Below are positions 1 to 11,695 of a DNA stretch of 64,000 nucleotides, piece after piece. The translations under genes and the position numbers were made by a program. Below the pieces are notes generated by a model. The model ran no database searches, was not told the DNA's origin, and saw nothing but the letters and a program-made list of their open reading frames with translations. Source of the stretch: Aquila chrysaetos chrysaetos (Eukaryota > Chordata > Aves > Accipitriformes > Accipitridae); NCBI RefSeq assembly GCF_900496995.4, contig NC_044030.1, forward strand, positions 76,238,017 to 76,302,016. Reading direction: 5' to 3'. Position 1 is the stretch's first letter, and the number at the start of each line of letters is the position of its first letter.

Positions 1-3000
1 GCGAGTACTCATCATAGTTGGTGATGCCTGCAGGAGCGCAGAGGACCAAGCTCAGCACATCACTGCCAAATATAGAGCCTGGAGCGACGCAGGGATGCAG
101 TGTCCCCTCCCCAGCATCATGCACCCCTTGGCCATCCCCGTTGCCAGGCCACCCACTGCAGAGCTGCTACCACTCCCGTGGTACCCCCCACAAGATGCTG
201 TCAACTCTCCCCACCTCCCTTCTTCCCCCCTGTTGCTGCCCCCTCCTCTCACCGATCCGGGCACAGATTGTCATGAGCATGTCCGTGACGGTTTTGGAGT
301 CATCCACCATCACCGTTTTCACTGTCCCATCCAGCATGCGGATCTTCAGGGGCCGCTGCTTCTTCTTGTACTCCATGGTGTCCTGTGGGCACAGTGGACC
401 ACAGCTCCCAGCAGTGGCACGGGCGCAGCGCGCCCGCATCCCACCACCACGCCAACAGCTCCCATCACCCTGATGCAGTTGTCAGGGGGACATGGGGTGC
501 TGCAGGGCACGATGCAAGGCAGCAGGGCAGGCACCCACACCAGCTCGACCCTGCGGGCACATCCAGCCGTGGAGCCAAGGCAGGTACCAGCTGGAACGAG
601 GTGGGTTACATGCTTACCCCATTGCGAAGCATGTAGTAGTCCAGAGCCTTCCCAGCCTCCAGCCAGATCCCTTTCTTTGGGTCTTCATCCGAGAGGAACA
701 GCCCAAAATCATTGGCTGAAAAACACATGAAGTCTCTGCCAGGGTAATCCTGAGCAGGACAGGGTGACCAAGATGCCAGCCTGTGCCCAGGGATGTGCAT
801 CAGTGCAGCCCAGCGCACAAAGCACAGCAGTACCATGAATGCTGGAGCCTAAAGCTAATGAGTGGGCAACTCGTGGGCAAGCAAGCTTCGAGGTATGTGC
901 TTTACTATAGTTATCTACCAAAAAAATCATCTGAAGCATGCCTATGCAATGCTGATCTTGGAACTGATAGTCACAACAGAAGGAAGAGCTTGGAGTTGTG
1001 GTTGACAGCTCTCTGAAATCTTTGGTGTAACGTGCAGTAGCGGCCAAAACAAGGTAGTAAAATGCTGGGCATCACCAGGAAGGGTGCTGGGAACTGGTCT
1101 ATAAAACCTAGCCACATTCACACTTCGAGTACTCTATGGTGGTGTGGTCTGCACCTCCCCAGAAGGATGTAGCAGAGTTTGAAAAGATATAGAGAGGGGA
1201 AACTTAAATGATAAAGCCTTGGTACAAGGGACTAAAGGACCTGGGACTCCTCTGTTTGGGGAGGAGGAGGCTGAAGGAGGATGGATCAAGGCTTACAAGG
1301 TCTCAGAAGTGGCAAATAAGCGCTGTTCACCAAATCCTGCTCCCTCAGGACTGGGGTACCCGGCGAAAGTGCTGCTGCTGGAGCCCGGGCAGTGGCACCC
1401 CAGCTTGGAGCCCCAGGTATAGCCCTGTTTTCCTGCTGCAAGAGGCCAGGACCACACCTGGCTTTGCCCTGGGAAAGGTCCTTCTCCACCTTTGCAACAA
1501 CCCTGCGCCGCAGGCTGTCTTGGCTGACTATGTTTATAACGCGTCATCTCGTTGGCAGCTCTCTGCGGGGAAGGACAAATTCCTGAGCCGCCCTGCTCCT
1601 GCTTGGCTAACACTGCTGTTAGGATCCTACTAAACAGGGAGCAGAAAAATCACGGAGGCTTGCCATTTTATTTTTAAATTAAAAAAAAAAAAAAAAGCTA
1701 TTTTCAAAGCAAATCCCAAGAGGATAACTCTACAGCACTGAAAACTGAGCAGCTTGCCCCAGATCCATAGCTTGGGCGGGGAGAGGCACTTCCTGAGACA
1801 GTGCAAGAGCAGAGCTGGAAACCTACACCAAAGCTCCCCCAGCCCAAAGGTGACAAAAAAACAGGGCAGCTCAAAAAGCTACCCCCGAGTGCCACTGGGT
1901 AAGGAGAGCAAAGAGAAACAAAAGCTGCAAAGAACTGATAGGAAAAGAAAAGCTGTGAGCAGCTGAAAAGGAACTCAGGAATAAGCAGTTCCCTTTAAGG
2001 CTTTCCCCTCGCTTTTTTTTTTTTTTTATAAGCAGGCTGGCTCATGTCCAGGAGCAGGAAATGCAATGCTCCTTCCAACACTGCTACAGCCCCGCATCCA
2101 CACAAACATCCAGTCCCTCTCCGAAACCGAAAGCCATGGTCTGCCAGACTGCTGGCCAGGCGGGCACGCGAGAAGGCATTTCCTTTCCTCCTCGAGGAAT
2201 TTGCTGCTCCCAGATGTCTCTGCGTTCCCCCCCCCTCTTCCCACGACTCCTGACCTCCTGCTGCCTCTCCCCTGTGGCACAGCTGCTTTCAGGGGCAGCA
2301 GGGACCCAGGAGAGCCCACAAGTCAATGTCCCAGAGCTCCAGCCCCCCCATCCATGCCGGGGACAGGCCACGTCCGCATGGGTGTGAGTCACATCATGAG
2401 CTTGTGAGCCATAAGCTTAAATTTAAGCCTGGCAGCAGCACAGAGATATTAGAGCTGAGAAAGCTTAACAAGGTAACAGAGCACCAGCACAGGCCTGGCA
2501 GAGCTGCCGGCGGGGCAAAGACCCGATGGAGGACTATATATCCCCCAGGAAAGGAAAAATTATCTCATATATGGTTTATTAGTGCTCCCTACAACCCCTG
2601 CAACTGTTTAAACCCACCTAGTCCTGGCTAGTGGTGATGGATGCAAGTAGGAGAGAGGAGCAGAGACAGAAAGGGCAGCAGGCTCAAAGAGCTTGTGTTA
2701 GTTCACTTCCAAACGTGTTTTCCTACCCCCCAAACCCGCAAGTTCCTTCTGGGGTGCCGAGGAGGGAGCCAGAGGAGCTCTGCCCCTCACCTCAACTGGG
2801 CAGGAGGACTCGGACCTTGCCTCTCCCACCCCCACCACTGCTTTGGGAAAGCCCAGACGGGCACAGAGACAGGAGAGGAAAGGGAGACCGATGAAATGCC
2901 AGGAGCTAAGCTGGAGTGGCCCTGCCATGGCAGCCAGCCCCACCGTGGACTTACGCTGTCCCATCTGGGCCTCAGGCACCCGCTCGCGGATCATCCGGCA

Positions 3001-3084
3001 GGCGTCGTACACCATGGTGGAGGGCTCGAACTGCATCGTCTTGACAACATTGCCGATGCTGATCTTCAGCGAGAGGGCGACCAT
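1..3084 (-). CDS. TLN1: Talin-1, N-terminal exons (partial; continues off the left edge)
   Basis: Talin-1 is the large cytoskeletal adaptor that activates integrins and links them to actin. Coding exons on the minus strand are 2955-3084, 618-715, 253-382 and 1-27 (cut by the window edge). Lengths of 130, 98 and 130 nt keep one frame, and every junction has GT-AG. The start ATG (3082-3084) sits in a perfect GCCACCATGG context and opens MVALSLKISIGNVVKTMQF, the invariant talin start. Later exons read NDFGLFLSDEDPKKGIW, EAGKALDYYMLRNG, then KKKQRPLKIRMLDGTVK and VDDSKTVTDMLMTICARIG. This covers the F0 lobe and the start of F1 of the FERM head, residues 1 to about 128. An acceptor near 3116 shows that the ATG exon also holds about 30 nt of 5'UTR, so an upstream noncoding exon is expected. 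No damage is seen. Identification is near certain; TLN2 is less likely because of the CREB3/GBA2 neighbours. Confidence 0.96.
716..2950 (-). other. TLN1: TLN1 intron between coding exons 1 and 2
   Basis: Intronic sequence of about 2.2 kb with no coding exon that I can support. It contains a CR1-like LINE fragment near 940-1260, an A-run near 1679-1696 and a T-run near 2017-2028. Small open frames here have no family resemblance. Confidence 0.8.
940..1260 (+). mobile_element. CR1-like LINE 3' ORF fragment (old, diverged)
   Basis: The stretch that includes GGAGTTGTGGTTGACAGCT, followed by a GTGCAGTAGCGGCCAAAAC-type phrase and later CTTCGAGTACTCTATGG, follows the order of the well known avian CR1 reverse-transcriptase tail. 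It is heavily mutated and has no intact frame. Boundaries are approximate and the call is from memory of CR1. Confidence 0.45.
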
Positions 3085-3115
3085 GGTGGCGGCTGGGCTG
3101 TCCCCACTGCTGCTG

Positions 3116-6100
3116 GAGGAGACAGACAGGTTAGCTCTGACTGCTGGCCCCTCTGGTGTCCTTCCTCCTCCTCCCCTCCGGCAGCATCTCTGCTCTCCGA
3201 AAGCCAGGACCCAGCTTCTAGCGGCAAGCAAGAGCTGCACCTCACACTGGTGAGCCCGCGAGGGGGTCCCACTTTCCAGACCTGTGCTGACCCTGGGGTC
3301 TCCAGCCAGCGTTGGGACCCTTGCCTCTCCGTCCCAAGGTCCCAAAGCCGAATTTGCTCGCCTGCGGGAGCGACAGTGGCTGGTACCCAGCAGAGATGCT
3401 GTCAGTGAGGGGGAAGTGAGCACACAGACGCACGCGAGATAAGCTGGGAGAACGTGATGGAAGGGGTTATAATTAAGCCTGCTGTGACACAGAAGCCACA
3501 AGAGGAAAACCAAGCTTTGACCCGGAGCTGGCAGAGCCTTGCCCCGGCTATCGGGGCCCCCCACATCACCAGCAGACAACGCTGAGCTGGCAGCCTGAGG
3601 ACAGAGGGACCCAGAGGGACGGAAAAGCCCAGAGCTGCTCGGGGAGGCAAGATAAGGGCACCAGGCACCAAGCTTGGCCATTAAAAATAATTACCTGGGG
3701 AAAGCACCACTCCCACCGAGCGAGTGCTCAGAGATCAGGGTCTACGGCAGCAGCTACTGCACAAACCCAGGCCCGGGGAATCTGTGCACAGGATGATGCA
3801 CAGGAGGGCAAAGGACCAGCCGCTGCAGGTCTCACTGCAAGAGTGCACGAGAGCTGCACCATGCCATGTGAAACAGGCCCCAAGCCGGGCCCAGCTTGAA
3901 GGATAAGCTTCAAGCTTGAGGGATTAAACAGATCAGCTTCAGAGCAAGCACCCCTCAACAGGGCTCCAGAACACCAGGTTTAATAACAACCAGTTAAAAC
4001 CACAATATTCTTATAGCAGAGTAAAATCATGAAGAAATAACAGAAGTAAAAGGAGGTTGTAAATAAGCCCCCTGCTCGCCTGACACAGCTTGTAGGGCTT
4101 GTAAGAGCCCTTTCATTTGGGTATACGCACTGTGCAGCAGCTTCCAGTGCATTCCTAGGTTACCACATGCCTCAGGATCCCTGCGCCGGGTCCTTTGCCC
4201 TGCCTCGCTGTTCCCTGCCCTTCTCAGTATTCCCAGTCCCCAGCCAGCCCCAACCCGATGCTCTCCAGCAGTGACATGCCTTTTCCTCTCCCTGAGAGCC
4301 TGCAGATGGGGAGGGAATCCCCTGCTCTGCATTGACCCAGGCTGCTTTGTCCTTAAACCCCAGCTGGTGGGAGGACACCAGAGCACCAGTGGGATGCACC
4401 ACATCTGCTTGTTCTCTTTTAGATTGATTTTTCTCCTACCAGCTCTCCTATTATGGCTGTCAGGGAAAGGTTACTGGCCACGTGCATCCTCAGCCTGGCC
4501 CGGGAAGGTTCCTGGGCAAAACTTGCTGGCAGCCTCCCTCGCACTGCAGCAGCACGCAGTGAGCCTGTGCACCCCTGCCTGGCGCTGCCAGCTCTGGTCC
4601 CCCATGGAAGGGGGTACACTGGCGCAGGCTGCTCCCAACCACGGACCTGAGTGGGCTATGGGCATGACCTACAACGGATAAAAAGCTCCTGCATCCAATT
4701 TTGGCCAGGAGTAAGTCAGAGGGCAGGGGTCCTGCTCCTGCAAAGCCATAAAGCCATGCTGGTGGTGTGGGGTGGGAGGCAGGGACAGAGGAGCATGCCG
4801 CCTCCACCAGCACATGGAGCAGCTCCAGCTCTGCATTCCTGAGCCGTTCGGCAATGTTTCTGCGGAGGCCCGCGGCCCCCACTGGCTCTGCTGATGAGGA
4901 ATGAAATGCATGTCGGGTCCAGAGCAAGGGAGGCCGGCGGCAGTGGGAAGGAGGCGGCAGAGGTGCCTGCCTGTGCCACTGCCATCTACCCAGAAGCACC
5001 AGCAAAGCTGCGGAGCTGAAGGGACGAGCAATACCCTGCTGTGGAAAGGGCTTTCCGAATATTTCCTACACAGGGCGGGCTGCTGCGGTCACCAGGCCAT
5101 CTTCTCTATATCTAAAAATATTCTTGAGTTGAACATAAAGCTGCTTTCCCTCCCTCTGCAGGAAAAGGAGAACATGCCACTGCCAGGACAAGGTCAGAGA
5201 CCACGGAGGAAGAGAAGGGGAAGACGCCAGACGGCAGAGAGGAACTGAGAGGAGCCAGGCCATGCCTGGCCATTTCCGCAGCCGCCTCCTGTCCCCCTAA
5301 AGCCACCCAAAATCAGGCGCTGCGTGGAGGCACCCCTTAGCACACCCTACACGGGGGCCACCACGTTTTACAAGACACCGCAGGAGGGTAACTGCTCAAG
5401 CCTTCTCACTCCCGAGCTCTTACAAAAACGACAAAGCTCGGCAGGGAAGGTGCTCACCACATCAAGGAAATCCTCAGAGGAAAGGGAGATGGTTCATTTT
5501 AACTTCCATGTTCTACAGAAACAGTTCAGGCTCCAGCAGCTGAACTTTGCTGACATCAAAGCAGAAATGCTCTCTGCTGCATGAGCAGTACACCTCCTCA
5601 AACCCTTGAGAGATTTGTCAGCAAATGTGGCAATTCATCACATGGGGTTTGCAAATCTGCTGCCTCCTGCAAGGGCGCCAACGCAGGGCTCGGCCCCTGT
5701 GGACCTCTCCCCTCCGGGTACCACGTAGGGAAGGAAAAGCCAGGGTAGACACAATGGATGAGACAGCATGGGAGTCTGGTGCTGCAAACCAGAAAAATAT
5801 AGGAAAAGGACAGCAAAATTCAAGCTGTCCTTCTGCAAAGCAAAAAAAACCCCAAACAAACCAAGTCTCAATGAACACAGACCACATTTCTGTGCTGGCT
5901 CACCTCCAGAGCAAGCAAAACCATTCTCAATCGGTTGTTGGTATGCAAAGGCAGATATGACACTGGAGCGGCGAGCCGTCCAGCCGGCAGCCAGATTAAC
6001 ACACTTCTGCATTTTATAGCAAGATGTGTGCAATCTTTTGAGCTGTGAGCACACTCCTGAGCCGATCCCGAAATGGGGGATGGGGCGGGGAGATTCTTGA

Positions 6101-9090
6101 TGGGGTCCCTCTCCCCTAGGAGCCATCCCAGTTGCCTCCACCTCACCCTGCACTAGGTGAGCAAACCCATCCCGGTGGTGGAGGTCTCCGGGCTCTGCTT
6201 AAAGGCAGGGGCAGCACCGCAGGGATGGTCGTGGGCAGGCAGCGCGGCGCCGGCCCAAGGAACCACCGCATCATTGCTGGGACCACTGAGAGCGAGTTTT
6301 CCGTCACGTGATGTAACTGCTATATTTGTATCGGCTGAGTTTAGCACTGCGAGAATGGTTACAGAGGGTTTATATCTTAAAAAAAAAAACAAACAACCAA
6401 AACAGCCAAAATTCAACAGCAGCCTGCTGGCACACTCACAGCCAGTTTCTAGAACAAGCTGCAAACCTTCAAATGCAACAACTTTGCCATTTTTAACATG
6501 CTCTTTCTAAGGGAGACTCCGGATGAGGTTTGGGTTTGTTGTGGGTTTTTTTTTTTGTGTTTTTTTTTTTTTTTACGGCAATGCCAAATTTCACTTGGGA
6601 AAGGCCCCGCTCCGGACCACCCCTGAACTGGGAACTGGCTGCAGGAAGCTTTATCAGCTGCAAACCGCCCCACCGCCAGGGTTTTCCGCAGGCACAGGGC
6701 TGCTGGCCCAGCCAGCACAGCTGCCGGCACAGCCAGGCAGGTACCAGGCCACCACGACACCTGCCAGCGGTGGCTTCGCCGGCACATCGGTGTCTGCACA
6801 ACAGCACGATGAAGTGGGTCAAAAATTACGGACCAGGCTCTGGCTGGGTTCCCAGTATGGGACCAGTATACACAGCCGCAGCAGGCACTGGGGGCACAGG
6901 TGGCTCAGTCCCATGCCGACGGGAAGGCTGAGCTGGTGGCCCTGGCTAGTGACGGCGCTGCACGCTGCCGAGCCCCTTCAGCCTGGTTCCTCTTTCCCAG
7001 CCGCACGTCCACGTCAGATGGGAAGATGGTTTCTTCCAGCCAAGGCTGAGCTTGCCTCCCGGGGAGCACGAGCGGCCGGCCCCAGCCCCACGGCACCCCG
7101 GTGACCGCTCGGCTGACACCCACGGCCAGGGTGGGAGCATCCTCTCGCCCTCGCAGGGAGGGCAGCCCTGCTCGGTGTGGGAAACGGGCAGGGGACAAGG
7201 CAGCGGGGCTGGAGGGTCACAGCCGCAGCCTGCCTGCCTGCGCGCTCACCCGCGCCGAGGTGAAGCAGCTCTGGCCATTAACTGCCAGCCTCTCCCACAT
7301 CCCCAGGCCCGTCCCCTCCTGCTGCGACTCCCCTGCCCTCCAAAGGGAGGGGGCACGGATGGCGGCACCCCCAAGGCAGGCACGGGAGCAAGCAAGGGCA
7401 GGACTCGATCTGCAGCCCCTCCCGGACCCTTAGCGAGCCGGGCCTCTGGCACAGCACCCCAAAAGCAGCGCTCGGGGTGCAGTGGGTGCTCTCATGGCCT
7501 CTGGAGACCACCGGGTGCCCCAACCCGGGCACCCACGCTTGCCAGGGCAAGTGACTCGCCTGCAGCCAGCCAGGCAGAAAGGGGAAAGGGAGAGGGAAGC
7601 GTGGAGGGGTTTCGCGGGGCATTTCTCCGCCCGGCAGTCGGCAGAGCTCAGCTCCGGAAAGGAGCGCACCCCGCAGGTCCCTGTTCCCTCTCCCTCAAGG
7701 CTTCCCACTCCCTTTCCCCAAATCTGCCGGGACGTGCCACTTTGGGTTGCAGCAAACACCCGCCGCTGCCGTTCGGTGAGCAAGCAGTGTGCTCAGCCGG
7801 TGCTCACCACACACCATCACCTGATGATTTAGCACTTGTGGGGTTTCACACCGTGGTCTGCAGGGGGTGGGGTGGGGGCTCGGACCTTCTACCAGGCAAC
7901 CCGCAGGCTTTAGCAAAGCTAAAGATCCCAAAAATATGTCCCCTCCCCTTCTCAGCAGCGAGGCTTAGGGAGAGAGAAGGGAGTAAACAATTATTGCTAC
8001 CAAATATGGGTCTAACAGCCAGCGATGAAGCCACGGCAGAAGCATGTAGACATCCTGCCGGCAGATTCAAAGGGCCGGGGAGCTCGCAGGGGCGCGGGCA
8101 GGATCCGGCAGGAATCCGGGCAGGGAACGGGAGTTTCCCTCGCCCGGTTAGCTGCTCCAACCCGGGCACGGTGGGGAGCCAGGTTTTTCCCCGGCGGGGT
8201 TCAGTCCTGCCCCACAGCACCCACCCCAGACATATGTGTCCCACCCCATCGCCCTGTCCCGGTTTGGGGTGGGGGGGTGGTGGTGGGGGGAACAACCAGT
8301 TGTCCATCCCAGGATGATCGTCGGAAGCTGCCGGAATGACCTTCCCCGGCTGCGGCGGGGCCGTGGGGAACGTGTCCGCCGGCGTCCCCACCCAAAACCG
8401 CGCCGCGGGCCGGAGACACCCTTCCCACTCGCTTCCCACCCCCCCCCCCCCCCCGTGTACAGGCAGGGTGGGCAGGAAAGGCAGCGGGAACGCTTCGCCG
8501 ACACGCTCGTCCGTCCACCACCCCGGCTGGAGGGCCCGCGGCCGCGGCCAGCCAGGCCTCTCCCGCTACCGGTCCCCGGGGATGGCGGGGCGGGGGGGGG
8601 GCCCCGAGGCGGGGATGCCGTCCCGGGCCTGGCGAGCGGAGGCTGCGGGCCGAGGCCTGCGACGGTGGCGGCTATTTTGGGGCAGGGCAAGGAGAGGGTC
8701 GGGATTAACGGGGCCGGGCCTGCCCGTGACTGTTCCTGCTACCCCGGTGGGGGTCGGTGCTCGGGAGCCGTCAGCCCCGGGGTGGGGGGGCGCGCCCCAA
8801 AACCAGGGCAAAGCGTGACCGGGCCCCGGAAGCCCCTGGGTCACGGCTGGCAGGGGGAGAAGCCCCGGTGGGAGCAAGGAGGCCCCGGTAACCGGGACGC
8901 TACTCCTCCCCCCCCCGCCCCGTCCCCGGTAAGCGGAGGCCGGGGGCGGGGGGGCCCTTTCCCCCGGGACATCCGTTTCCGGTAGCCCCCCGGGAGCCAA
9001 GGCGCTGCCTGTTACCGGGACCCCGTGCCCCCCCCCCCCCCCCCCCCTCCCGCGGTTACCGGGCCTCCGTGTCTCCCCCGTTCCCGTACC
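3116..9090 (-). other. TLN1: TLN1 first intron (5'UTR intron)
   Basis: About 6 kb between the acceptor just upstream of the ATG exon (CTGTCTCCTCCAG near 3116) and a donor CACAG|GTACGG at 9090/9089 on the minus strand. I see no gene in it. It has scattered A- and T-runs (6381-6391, 6547-6575). GC content rises sharply after about 7 kb as it enters the CpG island. Regulatory elements are possible but cannot be named by eye. Confidence 0.55.
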
Positions 9091-9200
9091 TGTGCGCGGG
9101 CAGGAGCAGCGCAGCGGCCCCGCCGAGGCTGTACGGAGCGGAGCGGAGCGGGACGGCACCGCCCGCTTCCCGCCCCGCCGCCTCCCGCCGCGCATGCGCT
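9091..9200 (-). other. TLN1: Probable TLN1 noncoding exon 1
   Basis: On the minus strand a strong donor CACAG|GTACGG ends at 9090/9089, inside the CpG island and the right distance from the known TLN1 5'UTR acceptor near 3116. Mammalian TLN1 has the same noncoding-first-exon layout. The 5' boundary is a guess and no transcript evidence is available. Confidence 0.4.
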
Positions 9201-9679
9201 TGGGTACGGGGCGCCGCCGGGCGGCTCGGCTCGGCTCGGCACGGTACCCCGGGACTACGCTCCCCCCGCCGCGATTACCCCCCCACCCCCGGGCATCCCG
9301 GCCCCACGTCCGGGACTACATGCTGCTCGGTACCCGCGCAGCCCGGCCCCGCGCCCCGGGGCTGGGCACGGCTCAGCGCCCGCACCCCGGGTCCGTGCTC
9401 CTGCCCGCTCCTCGTACCCTCGGGCCTGCGCCCGGCCCGGCGCACCACCGGGACCCGTAGGCCCCGGGCGCTCCCGGTGTTCCTGCCCCTCCCCCTCCCC
9501 CTCCTCCTCCCGCCCCCGGTCACGGTCGCCGCCGTCGCGCGCTCCCGCCGCCCATGAGCCACCGGCCAATGGGCGCCGGCGCCGGCGCGTCAGTCCCGGT
9601 AGGGGCGGGGCCGCCGGGCGCGCGGGATCTGCTGGGAGGCGGGTGATGTCACTGCTGGCGCCGCGGAAGTGGCGGGACC

Positions 9680-9913
9680 GGTCGGCCTCGCGCTGACGTG
9701 CGGGGCGGGGCGGGGCGGGGCGGCGAGGGGCGGGGCGGAGGGGGCGGAGCGGGGCGGGGCGGAGCGGCGAGGGGCGGCGCGGTGCGGGGCGGGATGGGGG
9801 GACCGGGGAGACCGGGGGGTTCGCGAGGGCCGGCGGGCCCCGATGCAGGGACCGCCGCGGCCGGAGGGGGGCTCTGCGGGCCGGCGCGGCGCGGGCCGGG
9901 CACTGCCGGCCAG
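9680..9913 (+). other. CREB3: Probable CREB3 first exon (mainly 5'UTR)
   Basis: A consensus donor CCAG|GTGAGC at 9913/9914 closes a CpG-island segment just downstream of the CRE half site and GC boxes. Splicing it to the acceptor at 11695/11696 would place the ATG at 11696 right after the junction. One upstream ATG (9794) is in frame with CREB3 through this junction, so a Gly/Pro-rich N-terminal extension of about 40 residues is formally possible, but it looks like untranslated GC-rich sequence. The start of the exon is a guess. Confidence 0.4.
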
Positions 9914-10439
9914 GTGAGCTGCCTGGCCGCGGGGTGGCGCGGCGCGGCGCTGTGAGCCCGCCGGTGTGCAGCGGTCCTGGGTCCGCCGTGTCCAGCCTGG
10001 GGCCGTGCTGCCCAGTCTCCCCGCAGGCACGGCTGTGCCTCGGGCTGTGGTCGTACGTGCGTGGGACAACAAGGCGGCGTCGCGCCGCGCTCGCCCGGCT
10101 GGGGCCGTGGGAGGCTCGCCCGCTCCCCTCGGGTGGGCGTCCGGGCGGGGGGAGCCGTTCCCGCCCCGCGCCCCTCCTGTCGCCCACCCCTCTGCCCCAG
10201 TCGGTGCCGTCTCCTCGTGCTCCCGCCCCCCCCCTCGCCGCCTCCCCGGTGCACGTTTCCCAGGAGGAAAGACCTCCGTGTCTGTGGAAGCAAGTGTCCC
10301 TGCCCGGCCCCTGCCCAGCTCCCCTTCCTCTGCTTGCCATGCCGTCCCGCAGGGCAGCCCCGCTTCCCGCTGCCAGGCAGCTGGCAGAGCTGCCCCGTGG
10401 CTGGGGTCTGCCCTGGCCTTCTGGTTTCGGGTGGGATTT

Positions 10440-10495
10440 GGGTGGGGGGTGGTGGTGGTGGTGGTGGTGGGGGTTTTTTTTGGTTTTTTTTTCGG
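10440..10495. repeat. (GGT)n and T-run simple repeat
   Basis: A GGTGGTGGTGG run is followed by T-rich tracts in the CREB3 first intron. It is directly visible and likely length-variable. Confidence 0.85.
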
Positions 10496-10499
10496 ACCG

Positions 10500-11235
10500 T
10501 GACACCTGCCAGCTAGATATGAAAGCTTAACAGTGCTAGTGAGGAGGCGTGACGGATGCCCCTGCTCCGAGCGAGCAATGCTTTGGTACAGGAGTCACCA
10601 ACAACCCAGCCTGGCTGATACCAGCCGTACTGTGCAAACCGTGAGAACCTTGCAAGGCCACATCTTCTCAGGGACCAAGAACTCTAGGCCATGTCTTATC
10701 GGCAGATAAGACAGTCCAAGCTGGGACTAGACAAAACTAAAGGTGCCACAGCTGCCCATCTGCACAAACACCAAGGGGGTGGTTTGACTAACACGTCTAT
10801 CACTTTTGGCTATAAAAGTAGCCTGTACCCTCCCCGAGCCCTTTTCGTTCTCTACGAGTGCTGCATGGCAGTGATCTCGCATGGAGCAGGGACACCTCTC
10901 GGAGTTACTCCCTGAGGATGACACCCTTCACCAGGCATCCGATGACTGCAGCGAGGTAAGCAGCACTTTACTTTTGTTCTAAAAGTGTATTTTATGCATT
11001 TTTATATATACCCATCTCCAGCTATTGCTTAATTATTAGACGTGTAGTAAGTAGTAGAGTGTTTGACTGCTGCCTAAATTATTGTTTAAATCATCATTTA
11101 AGTCGTCCAATGACTGTTTAATTGCTATTCAATTATTGCTTAATCACTGTTTGAGTATCATTTCAATTCTGTTCAGTGATCAATTAATTGTAGTTTGGTC
11201 ATCGTTTAATTGTTAATGAAACCCTTTTAGTTAAG
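10500..11235 (+). mobile_element. LTR-like retroelement fossil in CREB3 intron 1
   Basis: The segment carries a TATA motif (GGCTATAAAAG near 10809), a short pyrimidine-rich leader, a small open stretch with a splice-donor-like GAG|GTAAGC at 10955/10956, then an AT-rich tail built of related TTGTTTAAT/TTGCTTAAT phrases. This architecture fits a solo long terminal repeat of an avian endogenous retrovirus, and the wording resembles avian ERVL LTRs as I recall them. Boundaries are approximate, and no internal retroviral genes are seen. It may supply an alternative first exon for CREB3. Alternatively it is native CREB3 5' sequence. Confidence 0.4.
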
Positions 11236-11695
11236 CCCACAACGATAACTTTTTTTAATAATTTGCCTGTGAGAGGAGCGCTGGTCCCGCTGGCTGCACG
11301 CCAGGGGAACGGCACCTTCGGGCTTCAGCGGAATGGCAGGGTCTTGCATGCTCTCCACAGCAGAAAGTCTGGGGCCCTTCCACTTTCCCTCACCTTCCTC
11401 TGGCTTTTGCGTTCTGGGTGGAGCATGGCTCCTGTGGCTGGGTCCCCGTAGTCTGGTGGGGAGACTGGTGTGGTGGGGCCACCAGTGCCGGTATAATAGC
11501 CTTGCGGGGGAAGTACTCCTGGGCTGGTCATTGCTGCAGGGCCCTGGCAGCTGTTGCCGTTGCACGGAGAGACTTTGTCTGTAGGGGCTGATGTTGTCTG
11601 TAGGGGCTGGCGTTGTTTGTAGGGGCTGAGGGACATCTTGAAGGAGTGCTTATGTCTCCCCCTGTGCCTGTGCTCACTTTGGGTGTCCTACTCAG

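Larger units (their letters stand above)
8000..10400. promoter_or_regulatory. CpG island at the TLN1/CREB3 divergent 5' ends
   Basis: Very high GC and CpG density, with repeated GC boxes (GGGGCGGGGC type) across 9701-9760, contrasts with the flanks. Visible promoter motifs are an NRF1-type palindrome GCGCATGCGC at 9190-9199, a CCAAT box at 9566-9570, an ETS-like CGGAAGT at 9664-9670 and a CRE half site TGACGTG at 9694-9700. TLN1 leaves leftwards and CREB3 rightwards, as in mammals where the two 5' ends are head to head. Long C- or G-homopolymers near 8441-8453 and 9031-9047 may be assembly-sensitive. Confidence 0.75.

Noticed and set aside
7052-8317. 421-codon plus-strand open frame inside TLN1 intron 1
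   Set aside because: Composition is that of GC-rich noncoding DNA, with no domain, no splice partners and no similarity to a known protein.
9025-10530. Long GC-rich open frames on both strands across the CpG island (up to about 416 codons)
   Set aside because: High GC depletes stop codons; the frames are low-complexity Pro/Arg/Ala/Gly and coincide with the promoter and 5'UTR region.
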